Assembly (NCBI GenBank): GCA_004557125.1
Contig: SFET01000030.1
Location: 1-55,126 of the forward strand
Reading direction: 5' to 3'
Length of the DNA stretch: 55,126 nucleotides
DNA from: Clostridiales bacterium
Lineage (GTDB): Bacteria; Bacillota; Clostridia; Christensenellales; Aristaeellaceae
The notes under the pieces are model-generated. The model was given only the letters and a program-made list of their open reading frames with translations, was not told the DNA's origin and did no database searches. Below are positions 41,448 to 49,668 of this stretch, piece by piece; position 1 is the first letter of the stretch; each line of letters starts with the position of its first letter. A program made the translations under genes and the position numbers.

Positions 41448-42719
41448 TTGGACAGCACACAGGATCGATCCCGCCCGGTTTCCCGGGCGACGACCTCGCA
41501 GGTCATAGCGCCGGCGTACTATCCGCTCTGGCGGGATGTGCGGGCCCGTCGGCACCGGGAATACTGGCTGCGCGGCGGTCGCGGCTCGGGCAAGTCCAGC
41601 TTCATCAGCGCAGCCATCCTCTTTGGACTCTTGCGGCATCCCGGTTGCAACGCCATGGTCTACCGAAAGGTCGCTGCGACGCTGCGGGAATCCGTGTACG
41701 AGCAGATGATCTGGGCGATCGAGCGCTTCGGTCTGCGGGAGTGCTTCGAATTTCGCGTATCGCCGCTGGAGATCCGCTGCACCGCCACCGGTCAGCGCAT
41801 CCTGTTTCGCGGCGCAGATGATCCCGGACGATCCAAGTCCGTCAAGCTGGCGAGGGGCTACTTCGGCTATCTCTGGTTTGAGGAGCTGGCAGAATTTTCC
41901 GGCATGGACGATGTGCGCAGCATACGCGCTTCGGTGCTGCGTGGCGGAGACCGCGGAACCACCTTTTTCAGCTACAATCCGCCGTCGAGCCGGCTGAACT
42001 GGGTCAATGCTGAGGCGCGCCATGAGCGCGAGGGACGGCTGATTCACCGAAGCTGCTACCTTGACCTTCCCCCGCCCTGGCTCGGTGCGGACTTCCTGAC
42101 CGAGGCGGCGCTGCTGAAGGAGGAGGATCCGCGAACCTACCGACACATGTATCTGGGTGAGGAGACCGGCAGCGGCGCGAACGTGTTCGAGAACCTGTCG
42201 CTGCGGCCCATCTCCGACGGCGACATCGGGCACTTCGGCGCAACCTATGCTGGGCTGGACTTTGGCTGGTTCCCGGATCCGCTCCACTTTGTGCGCTGTG
42301 CTTACGACCCGGCACAGCGGCGACTGTGGATCTACGACGAGCTGCGCGCGCTGCGCACCGGCAATGATGCCCTGCTGCGGCTGCTCAATGAACACAAGCA
42401 CCTGTCCCCTGCGGAGGAGGTGATCGCGGACAGCGCCGACATGAAGTCCATCCACGACCTGCGCAGCCGCGGCATGCGCTGCGTGGCCGCCACGAAGGGT
42501 CCAGGCAGCGTTCGCGCCGGTGTCCAGTGGCTGCAGGGCCTGCGGGAGATTGTGATCGATCCCATTCGCTGCCCCGCCGCCGCAAAGGAATTCTCCGAGT
42601 ACGAGTATGCGCGCGGCCGCGACGGCAGCTTCTTGGATGAATATCCGGATCACAACAACCACGCCATCGACGCCGTGCGCTACGCTACAAACCGGATCTG
42701 GCTGCGTGCAGGGTCCTAG
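41448..42719 (+). CDS. terL: Phage terminase large subunit
   Basis: A 423-residue PBSX-type TerL. The ATPase has a Walker A GGRGSGKS at about residues 43-50 and Walker B-like YLWFEELAEF. The nuclease part includes AGLDFGWFPDPLHF, VIADSADMKSIHDLR and DHNNHAIDAVRYA, which supply the acidic metal ligands. I use a TTG at 41448 because GGGAGG sits just upstream; the ATG at 41397 adds a basic tail without homology and no ribosome site. It packages DNA through the portal. No convincing small subunit gene lies in the 135 bases before it. Confidence 0.95.
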   Translation: MDSTQDRSRPVSRATTSQVIAPAYYPLWRDVRARRHREYWLRGGRGSGKSSFISAAILFGLLRHPGCNAMVYRKVAATLRESVYEQMIWAIERFGLRECFEFRVSPLEIRCTATGQRILFRGADDPGRSKSVKLARGYFGYLWFEELAEFSGMDDVRSIRASVLRGGDRGTTFFSYNPPSSRLNWVNAEARHEREGRLIHRSCYLDLPPPWLGADFLTEAALLKEEDPRTYRHMYLGEETGSGANVFENLSLRPISDGDIGHFGATYAGLDFGWFPDPLHFVRCAYDPAQRRLWIYDELRALRTGNDALLRLLNEHKHLSPAEEVIADSADMKSIHDLRSRGMRCVAATKGPGSVRAGVQWLQGLREIVIDPIRCPAAAKEFSEYEYARGRDGSFLDEYPDHNNHAIDAVRYATNRIWLRAGS

Positions 42720-42725
42720 CAGTTC

Positions 42726-42855
42726 TAATTTCCAAAACAGAATTTGGTTTGTTTTGCGGTCGTAATTCCAGAATTTGGTCGGTTTTGATTTGATGAATTA
42801 TAGAATTCAGTCGGTTTTTGACGCGCAATTTCCAGTCAACGGTCGGTTTTAACCA
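42726..42855. repeat. Degenerate AT-rich tandem repeats between terL and portal genes
   Basis: Four units beginning near 42726, 42763, 42796 and 42827, spaced 37, 33 and 31 bases, share AATTxCCAG/AATTTGG followed by GTCGGTTTT. The region is much richer in A+T than its surroundings and contains no ORF with a ribosome site. Confidence 0.75.
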
Positions 42856-42884
42856 TTATCAACACAAATATGGAGGAGAACAAC

Positions 42885-44249
42885 ATGTGGGAGAGGCTGA
42901 AGGAGTGGTTGTTGCGTCGCGATCTGTCGGAGGGGCAGGGCGACGGCGCAGCAATCGATGATTACGCAAGCCGGTACGAGACAGAGGGGAACGAGGAGGT
43001 GACAGCGATCATCGCCGGCAAGCTGGCGATGCTGACCTTTGCGGACAGCACGATGGCGGTGGAGGACAGCTTCTCTCCCGAGGCACCCGGCGCGCGGGTC
43101 ACATTGATCCGGGATCTGCTTCAGGAGCTGTGGCAGTGCGAGGCGCAGCGGATTGTGGCACAGATGCTGGGCAAGGGCGGCAAGGTGCTGGTGCCGACCT
43201 GTAACGGAACCTCGATCGGCATCAGGGCCATCGACCAGGGTCGCATGATGATCCGGGAAATGAACGGGAGCCGCATCACGGCAGCCACGCTGCTGGTGGA
43301 TCTGAAGGCTGCGCCGGGCGTTTCCGGCGGTCAGCTGGCGCTGCTGGCGGACTACGATCTGACAGGCGGCGTGCAGCACATCCGCTATCGCGCCGTGCGC
43401 AGCGACGGCATCGAGGTTCCACTGGACGCAGAGAAGCGCTGGGCCGGCATCGCCCCCGAGATTGGAATTGCCGGTGCGGATCGGTTGTTGTTCACCTACC
43501 TGCGCTGTCCGCGGGACAATCGCCGCGAGGATCAGGTGTACGGGGTGCCCATCACCTGCGGCGCAGAGCGCGCCATCGCCGAGCTGAAGGAGCACTGCGC
43601 AATCTACCGCCGGGAGTACAAGCTGACGCGGCCGATGCTGGGCCTGGACGCCAGCCTGTGGCGCAATCCCGGCGCACCGACCGGCGAATCTGTCCCGGAG
43701 ATCAATCGTCTGCGCCGGACCGTGCAGGACAGCGATGATCCCTTCGTGCCCTTCGACAGCCCCAGCCTCGACGCCCACGGTGCGTGGCAATACTATGCGC
43801 CCTCCATCCGCCACGAGGCCATGGATGCGCGCTATCAGATGCTGCTGCGCCGCGTGGAGCGCGCATGCGGCCTGTCCCAGGGCATCCTGACAGAGCGAAA
43901 GAGCATGAATTATGCCAATCGCGACGAGGTGCGCGCCGCCCAGTACGACAGCTTCAGCGTAGTGCGCGCCGTGCGGGACGTCTGGGAGCGCGGCATGGAT
44001 GAGCTTGCCTGTGCTATCGACGTGCTGGCGGAGCACTACGGCCTCACCCCAGCGGGCTCCCGGAACCGCCACCGCCTGCGCTTTGACTGGGATGTGAGCC
44101 TGATTGAGTCCACGGAGCAGACCTTTGAGCAGTACAGGGCCCTGCATGCGGGCGGCTTGCTGGGTTCGGACGAGCTGCGTCAGTGGGTCATGGGCGGCTC
44201 ACTGGAGGAGAATCGCAGGGCCATCGCGCGCCTTCGCGAGGTGAACTGA
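42885..44249 (+). CDS. Phage portal protein (SPP1/A118 type)
   Basis: A 454-residue portal protein. Consistent features are the N-terminal helical region (EEVTAIIAGKLAMLTF), the mid-section wing and stem (MNGSRITAATLL; VYGVPITCGAERAIAELKEH), and a C-terminal crown with GLSQGILTERKSMNYANRDEV, the usual conserved block in Firmicute portals. ATG 42885 with GGAGGAGAAC is preferred to ATG 42870, which lies in that site. It forms the twelve-subunit DNA channel at one head vertex. The MuF-like head gene that usually follows is missing here. Confidence 0.88.
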   Translation: MWERLKEWLLRRDLSEGQGDGAAIDDYASRYETEGNEEVTAIIAGKLAMLTFADSTMAVEDSFSPEAPGARVTLIRDLLQELWQCEAQRIVAQMLGKGGKVLVPTCNGTSIGIRAIDQGRMMIREMNGSRITAATLLVDLKAAPGVSGGQLALLADYDLTGGVQHIRYRAVRSDGIEVPLDAEKRWAGIAPEIGIAGADRLLFTYLRCPRDNRREDQVYGVPITCGAERAIAELKEHCAIYRREYKLTRPMLGLDASLWRNPGAPTGESVPEINRLRRTVQDSDDPFVPFDSPSLDAHGAWQYYAPSIRHEAMDARYQMLLRRVERACGLSQGILTERKSMNYANRDEVRAAQYDSFSVVRAVRDVWERGMDELACAIDVLAEHYGLTPAGSRNRHRLRFDWDVSLIESTEQTFEQYRALHAGGLLGSDELRQWVMGGSLEENRRAIARLREVN

Positions 44250-44360
44250 GCCCGTCGTCGCCGCTCTTCCGCGGGCACAGGCAGCGCAGGGCTTCGCAAG
44301 TGGACGAAACCACGATCAAAAACGTAGCGAAAACAACCACAGGGATCGGAGGAAACAGAG

Positions 44361-44891
44361 ATGAAGCGAGAGGAAATCCGAAAGATCTTTACAGGGGCAA
44401 CTCGGGAACAGATCGATCAGGTGATGGCCCTGAACGGCGCGGACATCTCCCGGGCACTGGTGCGGCGCAAGGGAGAATCCACCGCACAGCGACAACGCAC
44501 CGCAGAAACCATTCGTATGCTGGAGGAGCGCGCAGCTGAGGCGGACAATCTGCGCGGCGAACTGGAAAAGTACCAAAGGGAGGAGGCGCAGCGGCAGGCA
44601 GCAAGGCAGCGCGAGGAGCTACTGGCGCGCATGGATGCGGTGCTGAATGGACGCAGCTTCGTCAGCGACCGCCTGCGGGAGGTCGTGGCGGACGATTTTG
44701 CCGCTGCACTGGCGGACGAGGCCAACCGGGAGCGCAGCGACGCGGAGATCTTTGACGGGATCACCCGCGACAGGGATTACTTTGCCAGTCAGAATCCTGC
44801 GCCGCCCATGGCAGCCTTCGCAGCCATCGACGCCGGCCGCAGCCGCATGAATGCGATGCGCACCGCCATGAACCTGCCCCTGGGCGAATGA
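44361..44891 (+). CDS. Phage scaffold protein, GP20-like
   Basis: A 176-residue protein. The start (KREEIRKIFTGATREQIDQVMALNGADI) matches the GP20-type scaffold pattern, and a long charged coiled coil (about 40-95) follows, typical of scaffolds that guide capsid assembly and are then lost. The C-terminal part (SQNPAPPMAAF) may contact the capsid protein. It precedes the major capsid gene, the normal order. GGAGGAAACAG precedes the start. The 111 bases before it have no gene. Confidence 0.82.
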   Translation: MKREEIRKIFTGATREQIDQVMALNGADISRALVRRKGESTAQRQRTAETIRMLEERAAEADNLRGELEKYQREEAQRQAARQREELLARMDAVLNGRSFVSDRLREVVADDFAAALADEANRERSDAEIFDGITRDRDYFASQNPAPPMAAFAAIDAGRSRMNAMRTAMNLPLGE

Positions 44892-45064
44892 CAGGTGGAA
44901 GATTCGCATTCGCAGCGGCCGCAACAGATTCGTACGCATCAAAAGGAAACGATTGATTCCCACCAAACCGTCTTTCCGGTCCGAGGCGACCGAAAACGCT
45001 GATTGCAAGCCGCTTCACAGACCGCAGACAACACCCTCAAACACATGATTTAGGAGGTACATAC

Positions 45065-45970
45065 ATGTCGAACACCATTTCTACCTTCAAGAACTACCTT
45101 CCCCTGCTGGACGAGGTCTACGCGAACGCCTCCCTCACCGCCGTGCTGGACGGCGAGCAGGAGCTGGCGCGCCAGGGCGTGAACGCCAACGAGCTGGTGA
45201 TTCCCAAGATCACCATGGACGGCCTGGCCAACTACGACCGCAAGAACGGCTATGTGGACGGTGAGGTGACCCTGACCAACGAGACCGTGACCTGCAACTT
45301 CGACCGTGCGCGCCTGTTCAGCGTGGATGCACTGGACGACGCGGAGACCGCCGGCATCGCATTTGGTCGCCTGGCCTCCGAGTTCATCCGCACCCGCGTG
45401 GTGCCCGAGCTGGACGCCTTCCGCATGGCCACCTATGCAAGCGTGAGCGGCATCGGTGCGGCTACGCCCGCCGACCTCACCACCGGCGCCGCCGTGATCG
45501 CCGCGCTGCGCGACGCCGCCAACGCCATGGATGATGCAGAGGTGCCCGCTGAGCAGCGCTATCTGTTCATCACCCACGGTCTGATGGGCCTGGTGGAGGA
45601 TCTGGATCTGACCAGCTCCACCCGCGTGCTGGAGCGCTTCGAGGCCGTGGTGCGCATGCCGCAGTCCCGCATGTACACCGCCATCACCCAGTTCGACGGC
45701 AGCTCCTCCGGCCAGACCGCCGGTGGTTACGTCAAGCGCGCCGCATCCGGCTCCGGCGAGACCGCCGTGGCTGCCGGCAAGAACATCAACTTCATGGTGA
45801 TCCACAAGGGCGCGGTGATTCAGTTCCAGAAGCACGTGGCGCCCAAGGTAATTGCCCCCGACCAGAACCAGCACAGCGACGCCTGGAAGTTCGGCTACCG
45901 CAATGTGGGCATCGCCGACGTGTACAAGAACAAGCTCGCCGGCGTGTATCTGCACGCCGCAACCGCCTGA
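45065..45970 (+). CDS. Phage major capsid protein, HK97-like fold
   Basis: A 301-residue capsid protein. Its features fit the family found with Minor_capsid_1-3 genes: SLTAVLDGEQELARQGVNANELVIPKI, CNFDRARLFSVDALDD, FIRTRVVPELDAFRMATYA (spine helix region) and a C-terminal P-domain (NFMVIHKGAVIQF, WKFGYRNVGIADVY). No protease gene is next to it, so assembly probably relies on the scaffold only. A strong ribosome site AGGAGGTAC precedes the start; the 173 bases upstream hold no gene or clear terminator. Confidence 0.9.
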   Translation: MSNTISTFKNYLPLLDEVYANASLTAVLDGEQELARQGVNANELVIPKITMDGLANYDRKNGYVDGEVTLTNETVTCNFDRARLFSVDALDDAETAGIAFGRLASEFIRTRVVPELDAFRMATYASVSGIGAATPADLTTGAAVIAALRDAANAMDDAEVPAEQRYLFITHGLMGLVEDLDLTSSTRVLERFEAVVRMPQSRMYTAITQFDGSSSGQTAGGYVKRAASGSGETAVAAGKNINFMVIHKGAVIQFQKHVAPKVIAPDQNQHSDAWKFGYRNVGIADVYKNKLAGVYLHAATA

Positions 45971-45984
45971 CGGAGGCTGAGGAC

Positions 45985-46362
45985 ATGTATCTGAGCTATG
46001 AGGAGTATGCGGGCATGGGAGGTGGCGCGACGAGCGCCACCTTCGACCGCCTGGAAAAAAAGGCCGCAAAGCTGATCGACCGCGCCACCCGCAGTCGCCT
46101 GTCGGGTGAGACGGAGGTGCGCAGCGCCGTGAAGCACTGTGCATACGAGCTGATCGAGATGCTTCGCGCTGAGGAGACCGTGCAGGAGATCGCAGCCGGT
46201 CGGGAGATTGTCAGCATGAGCAACGACGGCGTGAGCGTGGGCTTTGCATCGGACGGCGACGGAAACCGCACGTCGCGCTGCGCTGAGATCCTGCGCTGCT
46301 GGTTGGGCGGCGAGCTCACCTCCGACGGCGTGCAGCTGTTGTACGCGGGGTGCGACGCATGA
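45985..46362 (+). CDS. Phage head-tail connector protein
   Basis: A 125-residue helical protein whose length and place after the capsid gene fit the gp6-like DNA-packaging connector ring: N-terminal MYLSYEEYAGMGG, AAKLIDRATRSRL and AVKHCAYELIEMLR. It completes the head pore. Its stop overlaps the next start (ATGA at 46359). Confidence 0.82.
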   Translation: MYLSYEEYAGMGGGATSATFDRLEKKAAKLIDRATRSRLSGETEVRSAVKHCAYELIEMLRAEETVQEIAAGREIVSMSNDGVSVGFASDGDGNRTSRCAEILRCWLGGELTSDGVQLLYAGCDA

Positions 46363-46739
46363 TCCCCTTCGGCAATGCTGCGGCGACACTGGTCCAGCGC
46401 GTGGAGGAGCGCGTCGACGGTCGCAGCCGTGTGCACTACGAAAAGCATGGGCTCTCCGGCTGCAGCTGGCGGCGCGTGAGCAGCTGTGGCCGCGAGGACA
46501 GCTACTTGCAGCGCGACGGTGAGATTCGCTGCCGCATTCCCGCCGGACAGGCAATTCCCCGCCCCGGGGACTGCCTGTTCCCCGGCGAAATCGAGGGCGA
46601 AATTTCCGGCAGCGCCGAACTGAACGCCCTGCTGGCGGCACAGCGCGAACATGGAGCGTTTCGCATCGCCAGCGTGACCGACAATGCGCAGCCCGGCGCT
46701 CCCCTGCCCCACTACGTTGCCCAGGGGGTGAGCGCATGA
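46359..46739 (+). CDS. Minor capsid protein, Minor_capsid_1-like
   Basis: A 126-residue protein in the position of the first of three consecutive minor-capsid genes (Minor_capsid_1, _2, _3) in Firmicute siphophages. The sequence (CRIPAGQAIPRPGDCLFPGE and HYVAQGVSA) fits a small beta-rich head-closure protein. Start at ATG 46359 within the ATGA overlap; an earlier in-frame GTG is nine bases upstream. Confidence 0.7.
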   Translation: MIPFGNAAATLVQRVEERVDGRSRVHYEKHGLSGCSWRRVSSCGREDSYLQRDGEIRCRIPAGQAIPRPGDCLFPGEIEGEISGSAELNALLAAQREHGAFRIASVTDNAQPGAPLPHYVAQGVSA

Positions 46740-47062
46740 AGCTGACGGCAAATGTACGGATCGATCGCGAAGGACTTGCGCGCAAGCTGCAATCGGACGC
46801 GCTGTGGCTGCACGCGGCAAAGGAGTGGCACCGGCTGTACCGGCCGTATGTGCCCCGGGATACGGGCAGGCTGTATCGGGACGTGCGCATTGCGCCCGGT
46901 CAGATCGAGCATCTGGCACCCTATGCCGCGCGGATCTATTACGGCACATCGAAGACGCCCGGCCGGCAGTGGGACGCATCTGCGATCGGTGCGCAGCGTG
47001 CGGCGCTGGTGGCGGCGGTGCAGGCGTATGTGGATTCAGGGAGGTTGAACCTTGGCGGATAG
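46736..47062 (+). CDS. Minor capsid protein, Minor_capsid_2-like
   Basis: A 108-residue protein with the block RLYRPYVPRDTGRLYRDV and APYAARIYYG, characteristic of the Minor_capsid_2/HK97 gp10-like neck group. It overlaps the preceding gene by four bases. Likely at the head-tail joint. Confidence 0.82.
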   Translation: MKLTANVRIDREGLARKLQSDALWLHAAKEWHRLYRPYVPRDTGRLYRDVRIAPGQIEHLAPYAARIYYGTSKTPGRQWDASAIGAQRAALVAAVQAYVDSGRLNLGG

Positions 47063-47474
47063 CAAGCATCGGGCGGTGTGGGATTGGCTGCTGGGCTGCC
47101 CCTACATCCAGGATCTGTTTTTCAATTTTGCCCAGAGCGACGACGGAGACGCAGCGCTGGTTCCCTCCGAGGCGGTGCTTCAGGAGTTCATCGATGGAAG
47201 CAGCCTGCGCAGCTACGACGTGACGATCACCCGCGCGCAGACCTGCAGCTTCGAACCCAACGATCCGGAGAACATCGCACAGCTGGAGCGCTTGGATCTG
47301 CTGCGCGACTGGCTGGAGACCCAGGGCGCCGCCGGGAGCTTTCCCGAGTTCCCGGTGGGCGAATACGTGCAGGCGCTGTACCTGTTGCCCGGCGAGGACG
47401 GCTTCGCCGACGGCGTGGACGGCGGGTGCAGGTATCTGCTGCGCCTGCGAATCGAGTATCTGAAGGAGGCTTAA
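47052..47474 (+). CDS. Minor capsid/tail-terminator protein, Minor_capsid_3-like
   Basis: A 140-residue protein in the third minor-capsid position. WDWLLGCPYIQDLFFNF, AQTCSFEPNDPENIAQLERLDLLRDWL and YLLRLRIEYLKEA resemble tail-completion proteins that cap the tail tube. It starts with a TTG, 10 bases inside the previous gene, behind GGGAGG. Confidence 0.78.
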   Translation: MADSKHRAVWDWLLGCPYIQDLFFNFAQSDDGDAALVPSEAVLQEFIDGSSLRSYDVTITRAQTCSFEPNDPENIAQLERLDLLRDWLETQGAAGSFPEFPVGEYVQALYLLPGEDGFADGVDGGCRYLLRLRIEYLKEA

Positions 47475-47475
47475 A

Positions 47476-47949
47476 ATGTCCGAGACCAAAATTACGAAGA
47501 ACATGTGCATGCCCTTCATCGACGTCTCCGCGACTTCCACTGCGGACTGGCAGCGCATCGACAAGAGCACCGTGTTCGAGATCGAAATGAATGCGGAGAC
47601 CGAGAGCTTCGACTACATCTCCCAGGAGCTTCCCACGGAGGAGATCGCGGGCTATGCGCCCAGCATGGATCAGGAGATCGCAACCTATCGCGGCAATCCC
47701 ATTTACGATTTTATGTTCAAGCGCTTCTACAACTGCGACGTCTCCCACGCGCGCACGCTGATCTGCTTTCCCCAGGACGCCGACGGCAAGCTGCCCGCCT
47801 GGCTGGTGGAGGACACCACGCTGGTGCTGGACGCGATGAACTGGTCCGAGGGCAAGATCACCTGGAGCATGAAGTTCGGCGGCGACATCCAGCGCGGCAC
47901 GTACAGCGTCACCGGTGGTGTACCCAGCTTTACCGCCGCACAGGGCTGA
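47476..47949 (+). CDS. Major tail tube protein
   Basis: A 157-residue protein. MPFIDVS, WQRIDKSTVFEIEMNAETESFDYIS and MKFGGDIQRGTYSV form the beta-sandwich tube pattern of short siphophage tail proteins (TP901-like). It forms hexameric rings around the tape measure. Its stop overlaps the next start (TGATG). Confidence 0.85.
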   Translation: MSETKITKNMCMPFIDVSATSTADWQRIDKSTVFEIEMNAETESFDYISQELPTEEIAGYAPSMDQEIATYRGNPIYDFMFKRFYNCDVSHARTLICFPQDADGKLPAWLVEDTTLVLDAMNWSEGKITWSMKFGGDIQRGTYSVTGGVPSFTAAQG

Positions 47950-48557
47950 TGCGCCCGAATCTTGCCCAGGACGCTCCGCCCACGAGCATCACCATCGGCG
48001 GCCGCGACTACGACTGCAACGTGGACTTTCTGGTCTGGATCGACGTGCTGCGCCTGCTGCGCGGCATCGAGACCCCACTGGAAACACCGCAGCAGCTGGG
48101 CGCGGCCCTGGGAACCCTCCTTGCCGCAGAGCAGCTGGTGTTCAACCGGCCGCTGTGCGGCGAGGATCCCGCCGAGGTGCTGGAGGCGATGGCGGAATTC
48201 GCCCGGGGCTATCCCTGCGCACCGGTGCAGTCGGACGGCGATGCGGCTGCGTTCAGCTTCGATTGCGACCTGAACGAGATCCTCATCGCCATCCGCAACC
48301 AGAGCGGCATCGATTTATCCTACCGTCGAAGGACGCCCTTTCACTGGTGGGAGTTCCTGCTGGAATTCCGAACGTTATCCGGAGATCATTACATTCTGAA
48401 TCTGATGCAGGCGCGCAGCTACCGCGGTTCGGACAGGGATCTGATGCGGCGCAGGCGCATGTGCGCGCTGCCCCCGGAGTATTCCGCCGCCGAGCGCGCG
48501 GAGATGGATGCCTTCGAGGCGCTTTTTACAGGAGGTTCCGATGAAAATCAAGATTGA
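47949..48557 (+). CDS. Gp15-type tail assembly chaperone-like protein
   Basis: A 202-residue protein with the bacteriophage Gp15 pattern: YDCNVDFLVWIDVLRLL, then QSGIDL...TPFHWWEFLLEFRTL and DRDLMRRRRM. In Firmicute siphophages this family always lies between the tail tube and tape measure genes and replaces the gpG-type chaperone. ATG 47949 lies in the TGATG overlap. Confidence 0.85.
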   Translation: MRPNLAQDAPPTSITIGGRDYDCNVDFLVWIDVLRLLRGIETPLETPQQLGAALGTLLAAEQLVFNRPLCGEDPAEVLEAMAEFARGYPCAPVQSDGDAAAFSFDCDLNEILIAIRNQSGIDLSYRRRTPFHWWEFLLEFRTLSGDHYILNLMQARSYRGSDRDLMRRRRMCALPPEYSAAERAEMDAFEALFTGGSDENQD

Positions 48558-48927
48558 GTCGAAGATCGACCGCGTGCGCGTGGAGATTGAGGGACGGCTT
48601 TACCCGCTTGCGGAAAAGACCAGGGCGGTAGCCGACGCGCTGATTGCTGCGCGCAAACGGCTGCGCAGGGCACCGGAATACCGGCTGTGGCAGGCAGAAC
48701 TGCGAATCCTGCTGGGCCGCCGCGCAATGGCTCGACTGTTCCGCTCCGGTCCCCGGGAGAACCTGGACCGCATGCAGCGCATTCATTCCGGCGTGCTGCG
48801 CGCCTTTGAACACAACGCCGAGGCGGTCAACAGCGAGCGTCTGCTGGATGCGCTGATGCATGCGTGCGCGGATTCGGCGGAGCCAGGTGCTTCGTGCGTC
48901 GGTGCGCACCCGATCGAAGGGAGGTAA
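48541..48927 (+). CDS. Small basic protein before the tape measure gene
   Basis: A 128-residue arginine-rich protein (helical, KRLRRAPEYRLWQAELRILLGRR). It overlaps Gp15 by 17 bases and has AGGAGG ahead of its start. I do not recognise the family. Its position equals that of the gpT-like part of tail chaperones made by frameshift in other phages, so a chaperone role is possible; no slippery heptamer is evident in the overlap. Confidence 0.65.
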   Translation: MKIKIESKIDRVRVEIEGRLYPLAEKTRAVADALIAARKRLRRAPEYRLWQAELRILLGRRAMARLFRSGPRENLDRMQRIHSGVLRAFEHNAEAVNSERLLDALMHACADSAEPGASCVGAHPIEGR

Positions 48928-48933
48928 GACCGC

Positions 48934-49668
48934 ATGGCAGACAGCGTAATCATTCGCATCGAGGGCGACGACGCGCCCTTTCAGAAGACGCTTGCCGGAA
49001 TCGAACCGGCGGTGGCAGCGGCGCTGCAGGGGATCTCCGCAAGCGCTGCCGCTGCGATCCAGGGGATCGTTGCGCAGCTCACGGCAGCGGACTTCGCCGG
49101 CGCCGGCGCAGCCGCGATCAACGGCATGGCCGGCGGCATTCTGTCAAACCCGGCTGCACGCAGCGCTGCGCTGAGCGCGGCCCGTGCGGCTGCGCTCGCA
49201 ATGAACCAGAGCGCCCCGGCAGCCGCTGCAGGCAGAAGCCTTTCGCAGGGCCTGGCAAGCGGCATCCTGTCCGGCAGGAGCGGTGTAATCAGCGCGGCGA
49301 TATCGGTGGCCCAGGCGGCGGTATCCGCCATGCGCAGCGCGCTGCAGATCCATTCCCCCAGCCGCGTGACGGCGGAACTTGGTCAGATGACTGGCAAGGG
49401 ATTTGAGATCGGCCTGACCGAGTCGCTGAACGCGGCCATTCGCAGCGCCCAGAGTGCGGTGGGCAGCCTGAACCTTGCGCCCCGGCTGACCGCTCCGGAC
49501 CTGGGCAGCGCATTTGCATCGGCGGCGCAGAGCGTGGCGGATGCGGAGAGTGCGCGGCCGATCTATCTGAACGTGAACGGGCGCACGCTGGCCAGCGTGA
49601 CGGCCGGCGACAATTTCCGGGCGCAGAACCGGTACAACAGATCCATTGCACTGGGGGTGGGCAAGTGA
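48934..49668 (+). CDS. Very short tape-measure-like protein
   Basis: A 244-residue alanine-rich protein occupying the tape measure position. Its end has the usual tape-measure signatures (SPSRVTAELGQMTGKGFEIGL and NGRTLASVTAGDNFRAQNRY), and its start (IIRIEGDDAPFQKTL) the usual N-terminus. A repeat of about 28 residues occurs twice (GMAGGILS... and GLASGILS...). The long middle with membrane and hydrolase parts seen in siphophages (often 600-1500 residues) is absent. No stop or frameshift marks a deletion. If tail length follows the tape, the tail would be very short. Start at ATG 48934, after GGAGGTAAG. Confidence 0.75.
   Translation: MADSVIIRIEGDDAPFQKTLAGIEPAVAAALQGISASAAAAIQGIVAQLTAADFAGAGAAAINGMAGGILSNPAARSAALSAARAAALAMNQSAPAAAAGRSLSQGLASGILSGRSGVISAAISVAQAAVSAMRSALQIHSPSRVTAELGQMTGKGFEIGLTESLNAAIRSAQSAVGSLNLAPRLTAPDLGSAFASAAQSVADAESARPIYLNVNGRTLASVTAGDNFRAQNRYNRSIALGVGK

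Noticed and set aside
41357..41821. Plus-strand frame opening MTPSQIEHTF, considered as a small terminase subunit
   Set aside because: It overlaps the start of terL in another frame for most of its length, lacks a helix-turn-helix pattern, and turns to low-complexity GC-bias sequence.
42726..42855. CRISPR array
   Set aside because: The repeats are degenerate, only four, contiguous without unique spacers, and there are no cas genes.
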